64,000 nucleotides of DNA. Origin: DASUHT01 sp038230835 (GTDB taxonomy: Bacteria > Actinomycetota > Thermoleophilia > Gaiellales > JAICJC01). A program made the translations under genes and the position numbers. The stretch's first letter is position 1. The number at the start of each line of letters is the position of its first letter. The notes beneath the pieces are model-generated. The model had not been told where the DNA came from and searched no databases. It saw only the letters and a list, made by a program, of their open reading frames with translations. Below, piece by piece: positions 35,668-44,416 of the stretch. Location of the stretch: NCBI GenBank assembly GCA_038230835.1, contig JBBRMM010000001.1, positions 186,001 to 250,000 of the forward strand, given 5' to 3'.

Positions 35668-36479
35668 CTCGCCCCGCCGTTCCCGGCGATCTCCGAGGCC
35701 GATGGCGGCACCTCGGCGATCGCTCGCAGCAGGTCGAGTGGCACAGCCAGGACGGTGGTGGTGTTGTTGGTGGAGGAGATCTCCAGCAGCGTCTGCAGGT
35801 AACGCAGCTGCAGGGCTATCGGATGGTGGCTGATCACCTCGGCCGCGTCGCTGAGCTTGGTCGACGCCTGGAACTCGCCTTCGGCGGAGATCACCTTCGC
35901 CCGCCGCTCGCGCTCAGCCTCGGCCTGACGCGCCATCGCCCGCTGCATGTTGGCCGGCATCTCGACATCGCGGACCTCGACCACGCTCACCTTGATCCCC
36001 CACGGTCCGGTCTGTTCGTCGATGATCTTCTGCAGGATCTGGTTGATCTTGTCGCGCTCGGCGAGCAGTTCGTCGAGCGAGTGCTGGCCGAGCACGCTGC
36101 GCAGCGTGGTCTGAGCGATCTGCAGCGTGGCCAGCTGGAAGTCGACCACCTCCACGATCGCCGCCAGCGGATCGACGACGCGGAAGTACGCGACCGCGTT
36201 CACGCGTGCCGGGACGTTGTCCTTGGTGATCACCTCTTGCGGCGGCACCACGAGAGTGACCGTGCGCAGGTCGACGCGCACCATCTTGTCGACGATCGGG
36301 ATCAGGAAGAACAGGCCGGGCCCTTTGGGCGCCCCCAGCAGGCGGCCCAGCCGGAAGACGACCCCACGCTGGTACTCCCTCAGCACCCGCACCGAGGCCG
36401 ACAGCAGGGCGATGGCGAACGCGGCAAGCACGGCGGCGACGATCAGGGCGACAACGCTCGACGAGGCGAGGACGATCAT
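35664..36479 (-). CDS. SPFH/stomatin-like (slipin) membrane protein
   Basis: 271 residues. An N-terminal membrane segment (about 5-28) precedes the SPFH domain (about 30-200; REYQRGVVFRLGRLLGAPKG, VDKMVRVDLRT, DEQTGPWGIKVSVVEVRDVE), then a coiled-coil/oligomerisation region (AMARQAEAERERRAKVISAE). Slipins scaffold membrane microdomains and can pair with NfeD-type proteins; no NfeD is present here. It overlaps the PRC-like gene upstream by four bases and the 67-residue gene downstream by four. Confidence 0.92.
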   Translation of the reverse strand: MIVLASSSVVALIVAAVLAAFAIALLSASVRVLREYQRGVVFRLGRLLGAPKGPGLFFLIPIVDKMVRVDLRTVTLVVPPQEVITKDNVPARVNAVAYFRVVDPLAAIVEVVDFQLATLQIAQTTLRSVLGQHSLDELLAERDKINQILQKIIDEQTGPWGIKVSVVEVRDVEMPANMQRAMARQAEAERERRAKVISAEGEFQASTKLSDAAEVISHHPIALQLRYLQTLLEISSTNNTTTVLAVPLDLLRAIAEVPPSASEIAGNGGAR

Positions 36480-36808
36480 GGTCTGCGGCTCGGAATCGGG
36501 ATCACGGCAGATTGGAGCTCGATGGTGCCCATCCGCTCGGTGGCGGTGATGTCAGGCGTCGAACTGCGCAGCAGCACCCGTCGCGTGCTGACGAAAAGTG
36601 CGGCCAACTGGGAGACCGGGATGATCAGCAAGCGGTTGCTTGCCCGACCGGCCCGCACGGCCAGCGCCTCTGGCTCACCCGCGGAGGCATACCGCACCTC
36701 GGCGACGTAGCCAACCCGGCCCGCCGGCGAGTCGACGAGAAAGTCCTCACAGTTGCCGAGCGCGTTGGCGTCGAACGCAGCCTTGCTTCGGCCTCGTGAA
36801 CGCGACAT
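36476..36808 (-). CDS. PRC-barrel-like protein
   Basis: 110 residues from the ATG at 36808, which has TGGAGG at good spacing; the long in-frame upstream extension is not coding. The core (FLVDSPAGRVGYVAEVRY, LLIIPVSQLAALFVSTRRVLL) has the strand pattern of PRC-barrel domains, which mediate protein-protein contacts in rRNA maturation and photosynthetic complexes. It is the first gene of the run into the stomatin gene (ATGA overlap), so it may be a partner of that scaffold. Confidence 0.55.
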   Translation of the reverse strand: MSRSRGRSKAAFDANALGNCEDFLVDSPAGRVGYVAEVRYASAGEPEALAVRAGRASNRLLIIPVSQLAALFVSTRRVLLRSSTPDITATERMGTIELQSAVIPIPSRRP

Positions 36809-36982
36809 GCCAGCCTCCAGAACATCGGTGCGCCGACTGGTGCTCGGCGTGAACACGACCAGGCGCTGGGGCCAAATTACGCGTCGACCAGGATCTGGAG
36901 TCGACGCCCGGATCAAGAATACCACAGCCGCTGTCGGCCGATCTGTGGCGACGACCGTGCGCGGCGAGCCCTCACGGGGTCG

Positions 36983-37011
36983 TTGACTCGCGCCGTGCTG
37001 CCTGATATATC
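36983..37011 (+). promoter_or_regulatory. Promoter of the G1-type peptidase gene
   Basis: TTGACT (36983-36988), a 17-bp spacer and TATATC (37006-37011), followed by a GGGAGG ribosome-binding site before the ATG at 37040. This is a classical leadered promoter, unlike most in the window. Confidence 0.6.
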
Positions 37012-37039
37012 GACCCCAACTACCAGGGAGGGATCGCTC

Positions 37040-37891
37040 ATGCGTGCGCCTCGTCGTGCCATCGCCATCGCGACCGCCGTGCTTGCGTCGGGGCTGCTGG
37101 GCGTCGTGGTTGGAACGTCCGGCCTGCACTCGCCGGCTCAGGCTGCCGGCGCCCTCGGTCCGGCGGCGCGCGGGTTCGCCGGCCCGGCGCGTCAGCGGGC
37201 ACAGCACGCCGCCGTGCCGAGCACGACCGCCCAGTTCACCTCGCGCAACTGGGACGGGTACATCACCTACGTGGCCACCCACGGCACGGATTTCAACGCC
37301 GTCAAGGCGACCTGGGTGCAGCCCTCCGTGGTGTGTCATCCGCTCAACGCCTGGACGGTGTTCTGGGTGGGGCTGGACGGCTGGTGGAACAACACCGTCG
37401 AGCAGGGCGGGTCATCGGCGCAGTGCATCAACGGAACGCCGAACTACACCCTGTGGTGGGAGATGTTCCCCACCAATGCCATCCAGCCGGTGCTCACGAT
37501 CTCTGCCGGCGACACGATCACCGCAAGCGTGGTGTTCGATCCGGCGAGCGCGAAATTCGTGATCCGGGTCAAGGACGTCACCAGCGGCCAGTCCTTCACG
37601 AGGCGCCCGGCGTGCGCGTCCAACATCGTGTGTGACCGCAGCTCGGCGGATGTGATCGCCGAGGATGTCGGCCACGTCGGGGGCAGCACGTTCTTCCCGC
37701 TCGCCGACTACGGCACGATGTCGTTCACCGGCTCGAAGATCACCGACCTGGCTGCACACAGCGGAGGGTTCTCGCGCAACACGTGGCTCAACGCCGCCGT
37801 CACCGAGAGCGCCGCCGGGACGACGTACGCAACCGTCTCGACGCTGTCGAACCACGGAAAGGACTTCAGCGCGACCTGGCAGCACGCCTGA
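37040..37891 (+). CDS. Secreted G1-family (eqolisin-like) glutamic peptidase
   Basis: About 283 residues with a signal peptide (IAIATAVLASGLLGVVVGTS, cleavage near AQA). The mature part matches the peptidase G1 jelly roll: NWDGY, VKATWVQPSVVC, FWVGLDGWWNNTVEQGG (catalytic Gln) and VIAEDVGH (position of the catalytic Glu), followed by LADYGTMSFTG. G1 enzymes are acid peptidases first described in fungi, with bacterial relatives. Start chosen for the GGGAGG site and signal peptide. The assignment rests on motif order; activity is inferred. Confidence 0.75.
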   Translation: MRAPRRAIAIATAVLASGLLGVVVGTSGLHSPAQAAGALGPAARGFAGPARQRAQHAAVPSTTAQFTSRNWDGYITYVATHGTDFNAVKATWVQPSVVCHPLNAWTVFWVGLDGWWNNTVEQGGSSAQCINGTPNYTLWWEMFPTNAIQPVLTISAGDTITASVVFDPASAKFVIRVKDVTSGQSFTRRPACASNIVCDRSSADVIAEDVGHVGGSTFFPLADYGTMSFTGSKITDLAAHSGGFSRNTWLNAAVTESAAGTTYATVSTLSNHGKDFSATWQHA

Positions 37892-37913
37892 TCGATGCTG
37901 GTCCGGCGCAGGC

Positions 37914-38795
37914 TCACTCGCCGGTGCGCAACTCCTCGAGCGGCACCCGCGGTGGTGGTTCCCAGTTGAGCAACCGGCGGGCCCGCGCGCCGCTGATCCG
38001 ATGATCCCGGGTCAGGGCTTCTGCGACCACCGGTCCCAGTTCGGCGGCCGCGTGCTCAACCGGCCACGCCACGGGAGTCGCCGCGAATCCCCCGCCTGCG
38101 GCGGCCGCCGCCGCCAGGTCGCGGATCCGCAGCGGCTCGCCGACCACGCCGTTTAGCAGTGTGCCCGGCGGCGCCTGTTCCAGCGCCAGCCGATACAACC
38201 GTGCGAGGTCGTCGACGTGCACGAGTGTCCAGTGGTTCTCGCCGTTGCCCACATACCGCGGCACGCCGCCGGCCGCCATCTCGCCGAACTGGGTCAGCGG
38301 CCCGCCACCGCGGCCGTACACCATGCCGGGGCGGATGACCGTCGTTCGCACGCCGTCCACGGCTGCGGACAGCACCTCGTGTTCCAGCGGCGGGCGCCAG
38401 GAGTACAGCGCGACCGGGTCGGTCGGCGAGTCCTCGTCGAGCAGCGCACCGGGCGGGGCGCTGCCGTACACCCAGACGCCGCTGGTGTAGATGAACGGCT
38501 TGTCACTCGATCGGAGGCCGTCGAGCAGCGCCCGTGTGGCGGCTCGGTCGGCGGTTGCCATCTCCTCGTCCTGGGTCGCGGCCAGATGGATCACCGCGTC
38601 GCTCGAGCGCGCGTGCTCGAGCAGCGACGCCAGGTCGCCGAGGTCACCGCGGAGTGGCTCGTACCCAACATCGGCCGCTTTGGCCGCCGCGTCGGCTGAC
38701 CGAGCGAGCGCGACTACCCGGTATCCGCGCGCGGTCAGTTCCTCGGCGACCGCCGATCCGATATAGCCCGTCGCTCCGGTGACCAGTACTCGCAT
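37914..38795 (-). CDS. NAD-dependent epimerase/dehydratase-family protein
   Basis: 293 residues of the extended SDR fold. VLVTGATGYIGSAVAEEL binds NAD(P), DAVIHLAATQDEE follows strand 4, and the active-site Tyr is probably in the ALYSWRPPLEHEV segment, which is not a canonical YxxxK. The altered active site suggests an atypical SDR acting as a binding protein or reductase. Stands alone, convergent with the peptidase gene. Confidence 0.8.
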   Translation of the reverse strand: MRVLVTGATGYIGSAVAEELTARGYRVVALARSADAAAKAADVGYEPLRGDLGDLASLLEHARSSDAVIHLAATQDEEMATADRAATRALLDGLRSSDKPFIYTSGVWVYGSAPPGALLDEDSPTDPVALYSWRPPLEHEVLSAAVDGVRTTVIRPGMVYGRGGGPLTQFGEMAAGGVPRYVGNGENHWTLVHVDDLARLYRLALEQAPPGTLLNGVVGEPLRIRDLAAAAAAGGGFAATPVAWPVEHAAAELGPVVAEALTRDHRISGARARRLLNWEPPPRVPLEELRTGE

Positions 38796-38917
38796 GCTCG
38801 GCGCGGGACCTTACCTCGCGACGGTGCGTATATCTGTTGCGTGATCACCCCGAAGGGAGATGCCGGCTTGTGTGTAGCTGAATACACTAAGGCTGTTTCC
38901 TTCCCCCAGGAGTGCCA

Positions 38918-39316
38918 GTGGAACCCGCCAGGCCCAGTCTGTTGGTTGAATCTTTGGTGGCGGAATCGGTGGCCGGATTCGGTGCTGATCCATCCGTCAG
39001 CCGGATCGTCAACACGCTCCTCCATTCCCCGACGACCGACGCCGAGCGCGCCGGCGAGCGCCTGCAGGTGTTCGGCTGGGAGCGCGACCGGGCCGGTGAG
39101 ACGATCGTCTGGACATACAGGGTGGTCGGAGAGCACACCGGGCTTCGCCACCTGGAATTCGCGCTGGCTGTGGACGGCCAGGACGACGTCATGCTGTCGG
39201 TGTTCGGGCTCCAGCTGCAGATCGCCCTGAACGGCATCGAACGCACGCCGGCCGAGGAGCTCGACTGCTTCCTCGAGCTGATCGCGCTTGCCCGCCGCGG
39301 CCGCCGCGACCGCTGA
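38918..39316 (+). CDS. Hypothetical protein
   Basis: 132 residues with a balanced composition (FGWERDRAGETIVWTYRVVG, MLSVFGLQLQIALNGIER). No family recognised. GTG 38918 was chosen because AGGAG lies five bases upstream; GTG 38912 overlaps that site. A GTGTA/TACAC inverted repeat at 38872-38887, overlapping a TACACT hexamer, lies in the upstream gap and may be an operator. A strong hairpin follows the stop. Confidence 0.55.
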   Translation: MEPARPSLLVESLVAESVAGFGADPSVSRIVNTLLHSPTTDAERAGERLQVFGWERDRAGETIVWTYRVVGEHTGLRHLEFALAVDGQDDVMLSVFGLQLQIALNGIERTPAEELDCFLELIALARRGRRDR

Positions 39317-39329
39317 GCGGGCCGCCCCG

Positions 39330-39366
39330 CGCCCGCCCGGTGGTGGACGTTCCGACCGGGCGGGCG
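39330..39366 (+). terminator. Strong terminator hairpin
   Basis: A perfect 12-bp GC stem (cgcccgcccggt 39330-39341 with accgggcgggcg 39355-39366) and a 13-base loop, 14 bp after the stop of the hypothetical gene. No T tract. Confidence 0.65.
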
Positions 39367-39463
39367 CATCAAGTGAGGCCACCGGCGGCGTGTGCGCGCC
39401 GCCTGTGTCGTTCAACTCTGGCGCATGTCGACGGGCCTGCCTAGCCCCTCAAGCGGGTGGTGT

Positions 39464-39484
39464 GGGGTGGTGGGATGGGTGGGG
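39464..39484 (+). repeat. G-quadruplex motif
   Basis: Four G tracts of 3-4 with loops of 4, 2 and 1 bases on the plus strand, just before the putative -10 TACCCT (39491-39496) of the helicase gene. This is a potential quadruplex at the promoter. Confidence 0.45.
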
Positions 39485-39490
39485 TGCTGC

Positions 39491-39631
39491 TACCCTTCGG
39501 TGCACGGGCGACGCTGTGTCGGCCCCGTGAGGATGACGCTCGCTCCGTTCCTGCATCGCGGTTTCGGGTTGGTGGAACCCTCAAAGAAACCGTTGAGTGC
39601 GCGGCTGATGCCGCCGATGAACAGGAGATAG
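39491..39631 (+). promoter_or_regulatory. Putative promoter and structured leader of the DEAD-box helicase gene
   Basis: TACCCT at 39491-39496 could start a leader of about 130 nt, long for this window. It contains a two-part hairpin: CGGTTTC (39559-39565) with GAAACCG (39586-39592), and inside it GGGTT/AACCC around GGTGG, with a TCAAA bulge. CAGGAG precedes the ATG. Long structured leaders are typical of cold-induced helicase mRNAs; temperature control here is inference. Confidence 0.45.
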
Positions 39632-40801
39632 ATGTCAGATTCGACCTTCCATGCCCTGGGCGTGTCCCCCGTCGTTACCGACGCGCTCGCCGCCCGCGGC
39701 ATCCATGCGCCCTTCAAGATCCAGCAGCACGTGCTGCCGGACGCGCTGGCCGGGCTCGACGTGCTCGCCAAGTCGCCCACCGGCTCCGGCAAGACGCTGG
39801 CCTTCGCGATCCCGCTCGTACAGCGGCTCGCCCCGGGCGGCCCGACACCGTCGGCGCTCGTACTCGTTCCCACCCGTGAGCTGGCCTCACAGGTCGCCGA
39901 GGAGATGGGCGACATCGCCTGCGCCAGCGGCCTCACGGTCACCGCGGTGTACGGCGGTGTGCCGATCCCCAAGCAGGCAGCCGCGGCCAAGTCGGCCGAC
40001 ATCCTCGTGGCCACCCCGGGCCGGCTCGAGGACCTGTGCCAGCGCCGCATGATCTCGATCGAGGGTGTTTCGATCCTGGTGCTGGACGAGGCCGACCGCA
40101 TGCTCGACATGGGCTTCCAGCCGCAGGTCGACCGGATCGTGCGCCGGCTCCGCGCCGAGCGCCAGACCATGTTCTTCTCGGCCACACTGGACGGCGAGGT
40201 GGGGCGACTCGCGGTCGCCTACACCACGCACGCCTGTCGCCACGAGCTCCGTGACGCATCGCAGACGATCGACGAGGTCGACCATCGCTTCGTGCCGGTC
40301 ACGCACGAGACCAAGCTGACCACCCTGATCGACCTCCTGCGGCTCGAGGATGGCCTGTCGCTCGTGTTCGTGCGCACCAAGCACGGCGCCGACCGGCTGG
40401 CCACCAAGCTCAAGCGGGCCGGCATCGATGCCGCCTCGATGCACGGCGACCTGATGCAGAAGGCCCGCGAGCGCGCCCTCGACCAGTTCGAGTCGGGCAA
40501 GGTGCGGACGTTGGTCGCGACCGATGTCGCCGCCCGCGGGCTCGACCTGGAGCGGATCTCCACCGTGGTCAACTATGACCCGCCGGAGGACGGCAAGGCC
40601 TACGTGCATCGGGTCGGCCGTACCGGCCGAGCGGGTCGCAGCGGTACCGGCGTGACGCTGGTGCTCGCCGAGCAGCAGGCCGACGTCAGCCGGATCGCCG
40701 CCCGGCTCGACCTGGCCGAGGAGTTCCGCGACCAGGGCATGAAGATCGCGCCGCCGCGGCTGGTCTACAAGTCCCGCCGCGGCCCGCGATCGCGCTGGTA
40801 G
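39632..40801 (+). CDS. DEAD-box ATP-dependent RNA helicase
   Basis: 389 residues comprising the two RecA-like domains and little else. All core motifs are present: Q motif region FKIQQHVLPDALAG, I SPTGSGKT, Ia PTRELA, II LDEADRMLDMGF, III SATLD, IV LVFVRTKHGADRL, V ATDVAARGLD and VI HRVGRTGRAGR. The RhlE/CsdA-like class unwinds short RNA duplexes in ribosome assembly or mRNA decay. It lacks the long basic C-terminal tail of CsdA. Confidence 0.93.
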   Translation: MSDSTFHALGVSPVVTDALAARGIHAPFKIQQHVLPDALAGLDVLAKSPTGSGKTLAFAIPLVQRLAPGGPTPSALVLVPTRELASQVAEEMGDIACASGLTVTAVYGGVPIPKQAAAAKSADILVATPGRLEDLCQRRMISIEGVSILVLDEADRMLDMGFQPQVDRIVRRLRAERQTMFFSATLDGEVGRLAVAYTTHACRHELRDASQTIDEVDHRFVPVTHETKLTTLIDLLRLEDGLSLVFVRTKHGADRLATKLKRAGIDAASMHGDLMQKARERALDQFESGKVRTLVATDVAARGLDLERISTVVNYDPPEDGKAYVHRVGRTGRAGRSGTGVTLVLAEQQADVSRIAARLDLAEEFRDQGMKIAPPRLVYKSRRGPRSRW

Positions 40802-40814
40802 CAGGAGCCGCCGC

Positions 40815-41822
40815 CTACGCTGTCAGCACCGGCACCGTGTCGCCGTCGGCGCCCGGGACGTAGCTGCCCGTGGTGTCGCCGACCTCGCTGGTGTCATCCG
40901 TCTTGATGAAGATGCCGGTGACGGTCTTGCCGTTTTGCGTGTAGCCCGGCGCGGGAGTGATCACGAAGTAGGCGAATCCGATCACCCGCACCTGTCCCGA
41001 GCCGTTCAGCCAGTTGGTGCCGCCGTTCGGATCCTCCACGATCGGGATCAGCACCAACTGCTTGCAGGTCGGATCGAGAATGGTGGCGTTGCCCGAACCG
41101 TCGATGCTCGCGACCTGGCTCACCGTTTCCCAGGTCGTGATCCGGGCGTCGATGCCCTGCCGGGTCGGGCCGGCGTTCTGACCCGGCTTGACGTCGAGCA
41201 TCTCTCCGGTCGATACCGGGCACGAGTTGAGCGCACCGTCGATCTCGTCACGGTACGGGTTGGCGCCGCTGGGCACCGGGCAGCTCGCGTTGTTCACATA
41301 CGGCAGCGAGAGCGCACCGTTGTTGGACGAACTGTTGTCGGTGTAGATCGAGTACGGCTGACCGGGAACGAACGAGTTCTTCATCACGCCCCAGGGCATG
41401 ATGTCCTGGTGGCTGGCGACGGTGGTGAACGATTCGATGGTGGCTCGGGCGGTGGCCTGCAGTGTGGCCGAGTTGTTGCCGAAGATGCGCGCGAAGTACG
41501 ACGACGACACACGCGTGGCGGTGACGTTGACCGAGTCGTCGCTGGTCAGGTTCGTGCTCAGGGCGTATGTCACGCTGTCGCCGGGCTTGCCGTTCTGCGC
41601 GTACTCGTTTGCGGCGGCGGTCTGCGCGGCCGCCCATCCTTGCGGCAGCGCCGAGGCGCCGGCCAGCGCGGCGGCGTCGGTGGCCGCCCGCAGCGACTGG
41701 CGGTCCTGCGTCCACCCGCCCACGTCGACGGCTAGCGCGCACATGCCGAGCAGCACCGTCATGAAGACGGCGATCAGCGGCAACGTCTGTCCACGTTCGG
41801 CACGGTTTGCGTGCTTCGGCAT
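40815..41822 (-). CDS. TadG-like pilus-assembly-related membrane protein
   Basis: About 335 residues. The ATG at 41822 has GGAGGG five bases upstream. A basic N terminus (MPKHANRAERGQTLPLIAVF) runs into one membrane helix (about 14-34), then DVGGWTQDRQSLRAATDAAALAGASAL, the signature of the Tad/TadE-G 'putative Flp pilus-assembly' N-terminal domain. The large extracytoplasmic region follows. No other tad or flp genes are nearby, so it may act apart from a pilus. Convergent with the helicase gene, 13 bp away. Confidence 0.75.
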   Translation of the reverse strand: MPKHANRAERGQTLPLIAVFMTVLLGMCALAVDVGGWTQDRQSLRAATDAAALAGASALPQGWAAAQTAAANEYAQNGKPGDSVTYALSTNLTSDDSVNVTATRVSSSYFARIFGNNSATLQATARATIESFTTVASHQDIMPWGVMKNSFVPGQPYSIYTDNSSSNNGALSLPYVNNASCPVPSGANPYRDEIDGALNSCPVSTGEMLDVKPGQNAGPTRQGIDARITTWETVSQVASIDGSGNATILDPTCKQLVLIPIVEDPNGGTNWLNGSGQVRVIGFAYFVITPAPGYTQNGKTVTGIFIKTDDTSEVGDTTGSYVPGADGDTVPVLTA

Positions 41823-42001
41823 GCGACCCCTCCAAGATGCTTCGACCCTTCGGTGCGCGTCCCAGAGCGCACCACCCACAACCAAAGATCGGTATCTTCC
41901 ACCGCCAATCCCACCCCGAATGCGGGTGAACTGCCCCTACCTGGACGGGTGAACCGGTTCCCCGGGCGTGAGCCGGCCGGGGTGCGGTAGCGTGCCCGCG
42001 G

Positions 42002-44020
42002 ATGCAGCTCGTTGGCGACCTACCACGGCCGGTCACGACCGTCGAGACGGTGTGGATCACCCTGTCCGACGGCTGCCGGCTGGCGGCGCGGATCTGGCTT
42101 CCCGCCGACGCGGACACCGACCCGGTGCCGGGAGTGCTCGAGTACCTGCCCTATCGCCTGAACGACGGAACCGCGGTGCGGGACTCGAGGCATTTTCCGT
42201 ATCTGGCCGGGCACGGTTACGCCTGCGTACGGGTCGACCAGCGCGGCACCGGCGAATCCGACGGCGTGCTCGAGGACGAGTACCTGCCGCGCGAGCAGTT
42301 CGACGCCTGCGAGGTGATCGGCTGGATTGCCTCGCAGGGCTGGTGCACGGGGTCTGTGGGCATGATGGGCATCTCCTGGAGCGGGTTCAACTCGCTGCAG
42401 GTGGCCGCCCGCCGGCCACCCGCCCTCAAGGCGATCATCACCCTGTGCTCGACCGACGACCGCTACGCCGACGACGTGCACTACGACGGCGGCTGCGTCG
42501 GGTCGGACATGCTCATGTGGGCCTCCTCGATGTTCGCCTGGAACGCGCGCCCACCCGATCCCGCCCTGGTCGGTGAGCGCTGGCGTGAGATGTGGCTCGA
42601 GCGCATGCGCGATGCGCCCCCGTTCGTCGACCACTGGCTCGGCCATCAGCGCCGCGACTCCTACTGGAAACAGGGATCCGTGTGTGAGGACCACGCGGCG
42701 ATCGAAGCCGCTGTGTACGCCGTCGGCGGGTGGGCGGACGGGTATACCAACGCGATCCCGAGACTGTTGGAAGGGCTTCCGGGCCCGCGCAAGGGCCTGA
42801 TCGGGCCGTGGGCGCACGCCTGGCCCCAAGCCGGCCCACCACAGCCCACGATTGGGTTCCTGCAGGAGGCGGTGCGCTGGTGGGACCACTGGCTGAAGGG
42901 AGTGGACACCGGGATCATGGACGAGCCGATGCTGCGCTCGTGGATCAACGAGCCGGTGCGACCAAAGACCTGCTACACCGAGCGGCCGGGCCGCTGGGTG
43001 GCCGATCTGTCGTGGCCCTCGGCCAACGTTGGCGTGCGTCGGCTTGCGCTCGGTGCAGGCACCCTCGGCGCCGACGCTGGTGAGCCTCAGGCGCTTCGGA
43101 TGGTGGGCCTGCAGACGGCCGGGCTGGATGCGGGCTCGTGGTGTCCATACGGCGAGATCGCCGACTGGCCCGGTGACCAGCGGCCGATGGACGGCATGAG
43201 CCTGGCCTTTACTTCGGTGCCGCTGGACGGACGGCTCGAACTGCTTGGGTACCCGGAGCTGACGCTCGAGCTGGCCGTCGACCGGCCGCTGGCGCTGGTG
43301 GTCGTGCGGCTGTGCGAAGTGTTTCCGGACGGGGCGTCGACGCTGGTCACGCGGGCGCTTCTGAACCTCACCCACCGCGACTCCGACGAGTTCCCAGAGC
43401 CACTCGAGCCGGGGCGGCGGTACACCGTCACCGTCAAGCTCGACGCGATTGGCCACGCCTTCGCCGCCGGCAACCGGATCCGGGTCGGCGTGTCTCCGAC
43501 CTACTGGCCGTGGGCATGGCCGTCACCCGAGCCGGTCAGCCTGTCGCTGTTCACCGGCGGGGCGAGCGAGCTGCGCCTGCCGGAGCGCACGCCGCAGGCG
43601 AGCGACGAGCAACTGCCCGCGTTCGCAGAACCGCAGGAGTCGCCGCCGATGCCGTCCGAGCTTCTGCACCCAGGCCCGGCCGGTCGCTTCATCACCCACG
43701 ATCTCTCCACCGGCCGCACCGAGCTGGTGTACGACTGGGACGTGGGCGGCCTGTACCGGTTCCCCAACGGCCTCGAGGTGGAGGACACCAACCGCACGAC
43801 CTTCTCGATCACCGAGGGCGATCCGCTGTCGGCAAGCGTGCGCTGCCAGATGACTGGCCGCTATGGCCGCGGAGACTGGCTGACCCGTTGCGAGACCGAC
43901 AGTTCCATGACCGCTGACCGCGAACACTTCCACGTCTCGAACACGCTCCGCGCCTGGGAGGACGACCGGCTGGTGTTTGAGCGCACCTGGGAGTCGAGCT
44001 TCCGGCGCGACCTGGTCTGA
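42002..44020 (+). CDS. CocE/NonD-family hydrolase (S15 peptidase fold)
   Basis: 672 residues. The N-terminal alpha/beta hydrolase (about 1-330) has PGVLEYLPYRLND, VRVDQRGTGESDG and the nucleophile elbow GISWSGF; a C-terminal jelly-roll domain (about 340-560: LELLGYPELTLELAVDRP, IRVGVSPTYWPWAWP) is typical of CocE and X-prolyl dipeptidyl peptidases. The last 110 residues (RTELVYDWDVGGLYRFPNGL) form an extra domain often attached to this subfamily. It hydrolyses esters or acyl-peptides; the substrate is unknown. TAGCGT eight bases before the ATG marks a leaderless start. Confidence 0.88.
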   Translation: MQLVGDLPRPVTTVETVWITLSDGCRLAARIWLPADADTDPVPGVLEYLPYRLNDGTAVRDSRHFPYLAGHGYACVRVDQRGTGESDGVLEDEYLPREQFDACEVIGWIASQGWCTGSVGMMGISWSGFNSLQVAARRPPALKAIITLCSTDDRYADDVHYDGGCVGSDMLMWASSMFAWNARPPDPALVGERWREMWLERMRDAPPFVDHWLGHQRRDSYWKQGSVCEDHAAIEAAVYAVGGWADGYTNAIPRLLEGLPGPRKGLIGPWAHAWPQAGPPQPTIGFLQEAVRWWDHWLKGVDTGIMDEPMLRSWINEPVRPKTCYTERPGRWVADLSWPSANVGVRRLALGAGTLGADAGEPQALRMVGLQTAGLDAGSWCPYGEIADWPGDQRPMDGMSLAFTSVPLDGRLELLGYPELTLELAVDRPLALVVVRLCEVFPDGASTLVTRALLNLTHRDSDEFPEPLEPGRRYTVTVKLDAIGHAFAAGNRIRVGVSPTYWPWAWPSPEPVSLSLFTGGASELRLPERTPQASDEQLPAFAEPQESPPMPSELLHPGPAGRFITHDLSTGRTELVYDWDVGGLYRFPNGLEVEDTNRTTFSITEGDPLSASVRCQMTGRYGRGDWLTRCETDSSMTADREHFHVSNTLRAWEDDRLVFERTWESSFRRDLV

Positions 44021-44042
44021 TTCGCCGGGTTGCTCGGGCGGC

Positions 44043-44269
44043 CTAGTGGATCGTCAGGCAACGTTTGCCGCTCTCGCAGCCTGCTTTGATAGCAGGCTGC
44101 TCGCGAGACCTGTCAAGGCTGCGCCTGGACAGGCTGGCGGCTGCAACGCGGCGCGCTGCGGCGTCCTCGGTCGCGCCAATAGTGCCAACTATTGGCGCTC
44201 CCTGCGTCCTGGCATCGCTGGCGTTTCGCTCGCCATCGACACCACCAACGTTGCCTGACGACCCACTAG
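44043..44269. mobile_element. MITE-like inverted-repeat element
   Basis: 227 bp bounded by 23-bp inverted repeats (44043-44065 and 44247-44269, 22 of 23 paired). Both ends begin with CTAG, which could be a 4-bp target duplication of the IS5 type. Inside are two perfect hairpins: 10 bp (44076-44085 with 44091-44100, loop 5) and 11 bp (44173-44183 with 44188-44198, loop 4). No open frame encodes a transposase, so it would be non-autonomous. A 15-bp match to its right end occurs at 21581. Confidence 0.7.
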
Positions 44270-44285
44270 TCGCACGTCACGAATC

Positions 44286-44352
44286 CGTGCCGGTTCTGTC
44301 TCCCGGTCCGTACGGGGTCTGACCCCGGGGTGGGGTGGGGGTGGGGTGGGGT
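44286..44352 (-). repeat. G/C-run palindromic repeat, copy 2
   Basis: Near-identical inverted copy of 7485-7550: GGGGTCTGACCCC followed by a run of five G tracts (44327-44350), a strong plus-strand quadruplex motif. It lies 17 bp beyond the MITE-like element and 64 bp past the stop of the GGDEF-EAL gene. In both copies the neighbouring signalling gene ends close by. Confidence 0.8.
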
Positions 44353-44416
44353 CGGCGAACCCGCTTCCGGAGCGGGCTGGGGCGTTTGAAACCGGGTGAC
44401 AGGGCCGGTTGGTTCC

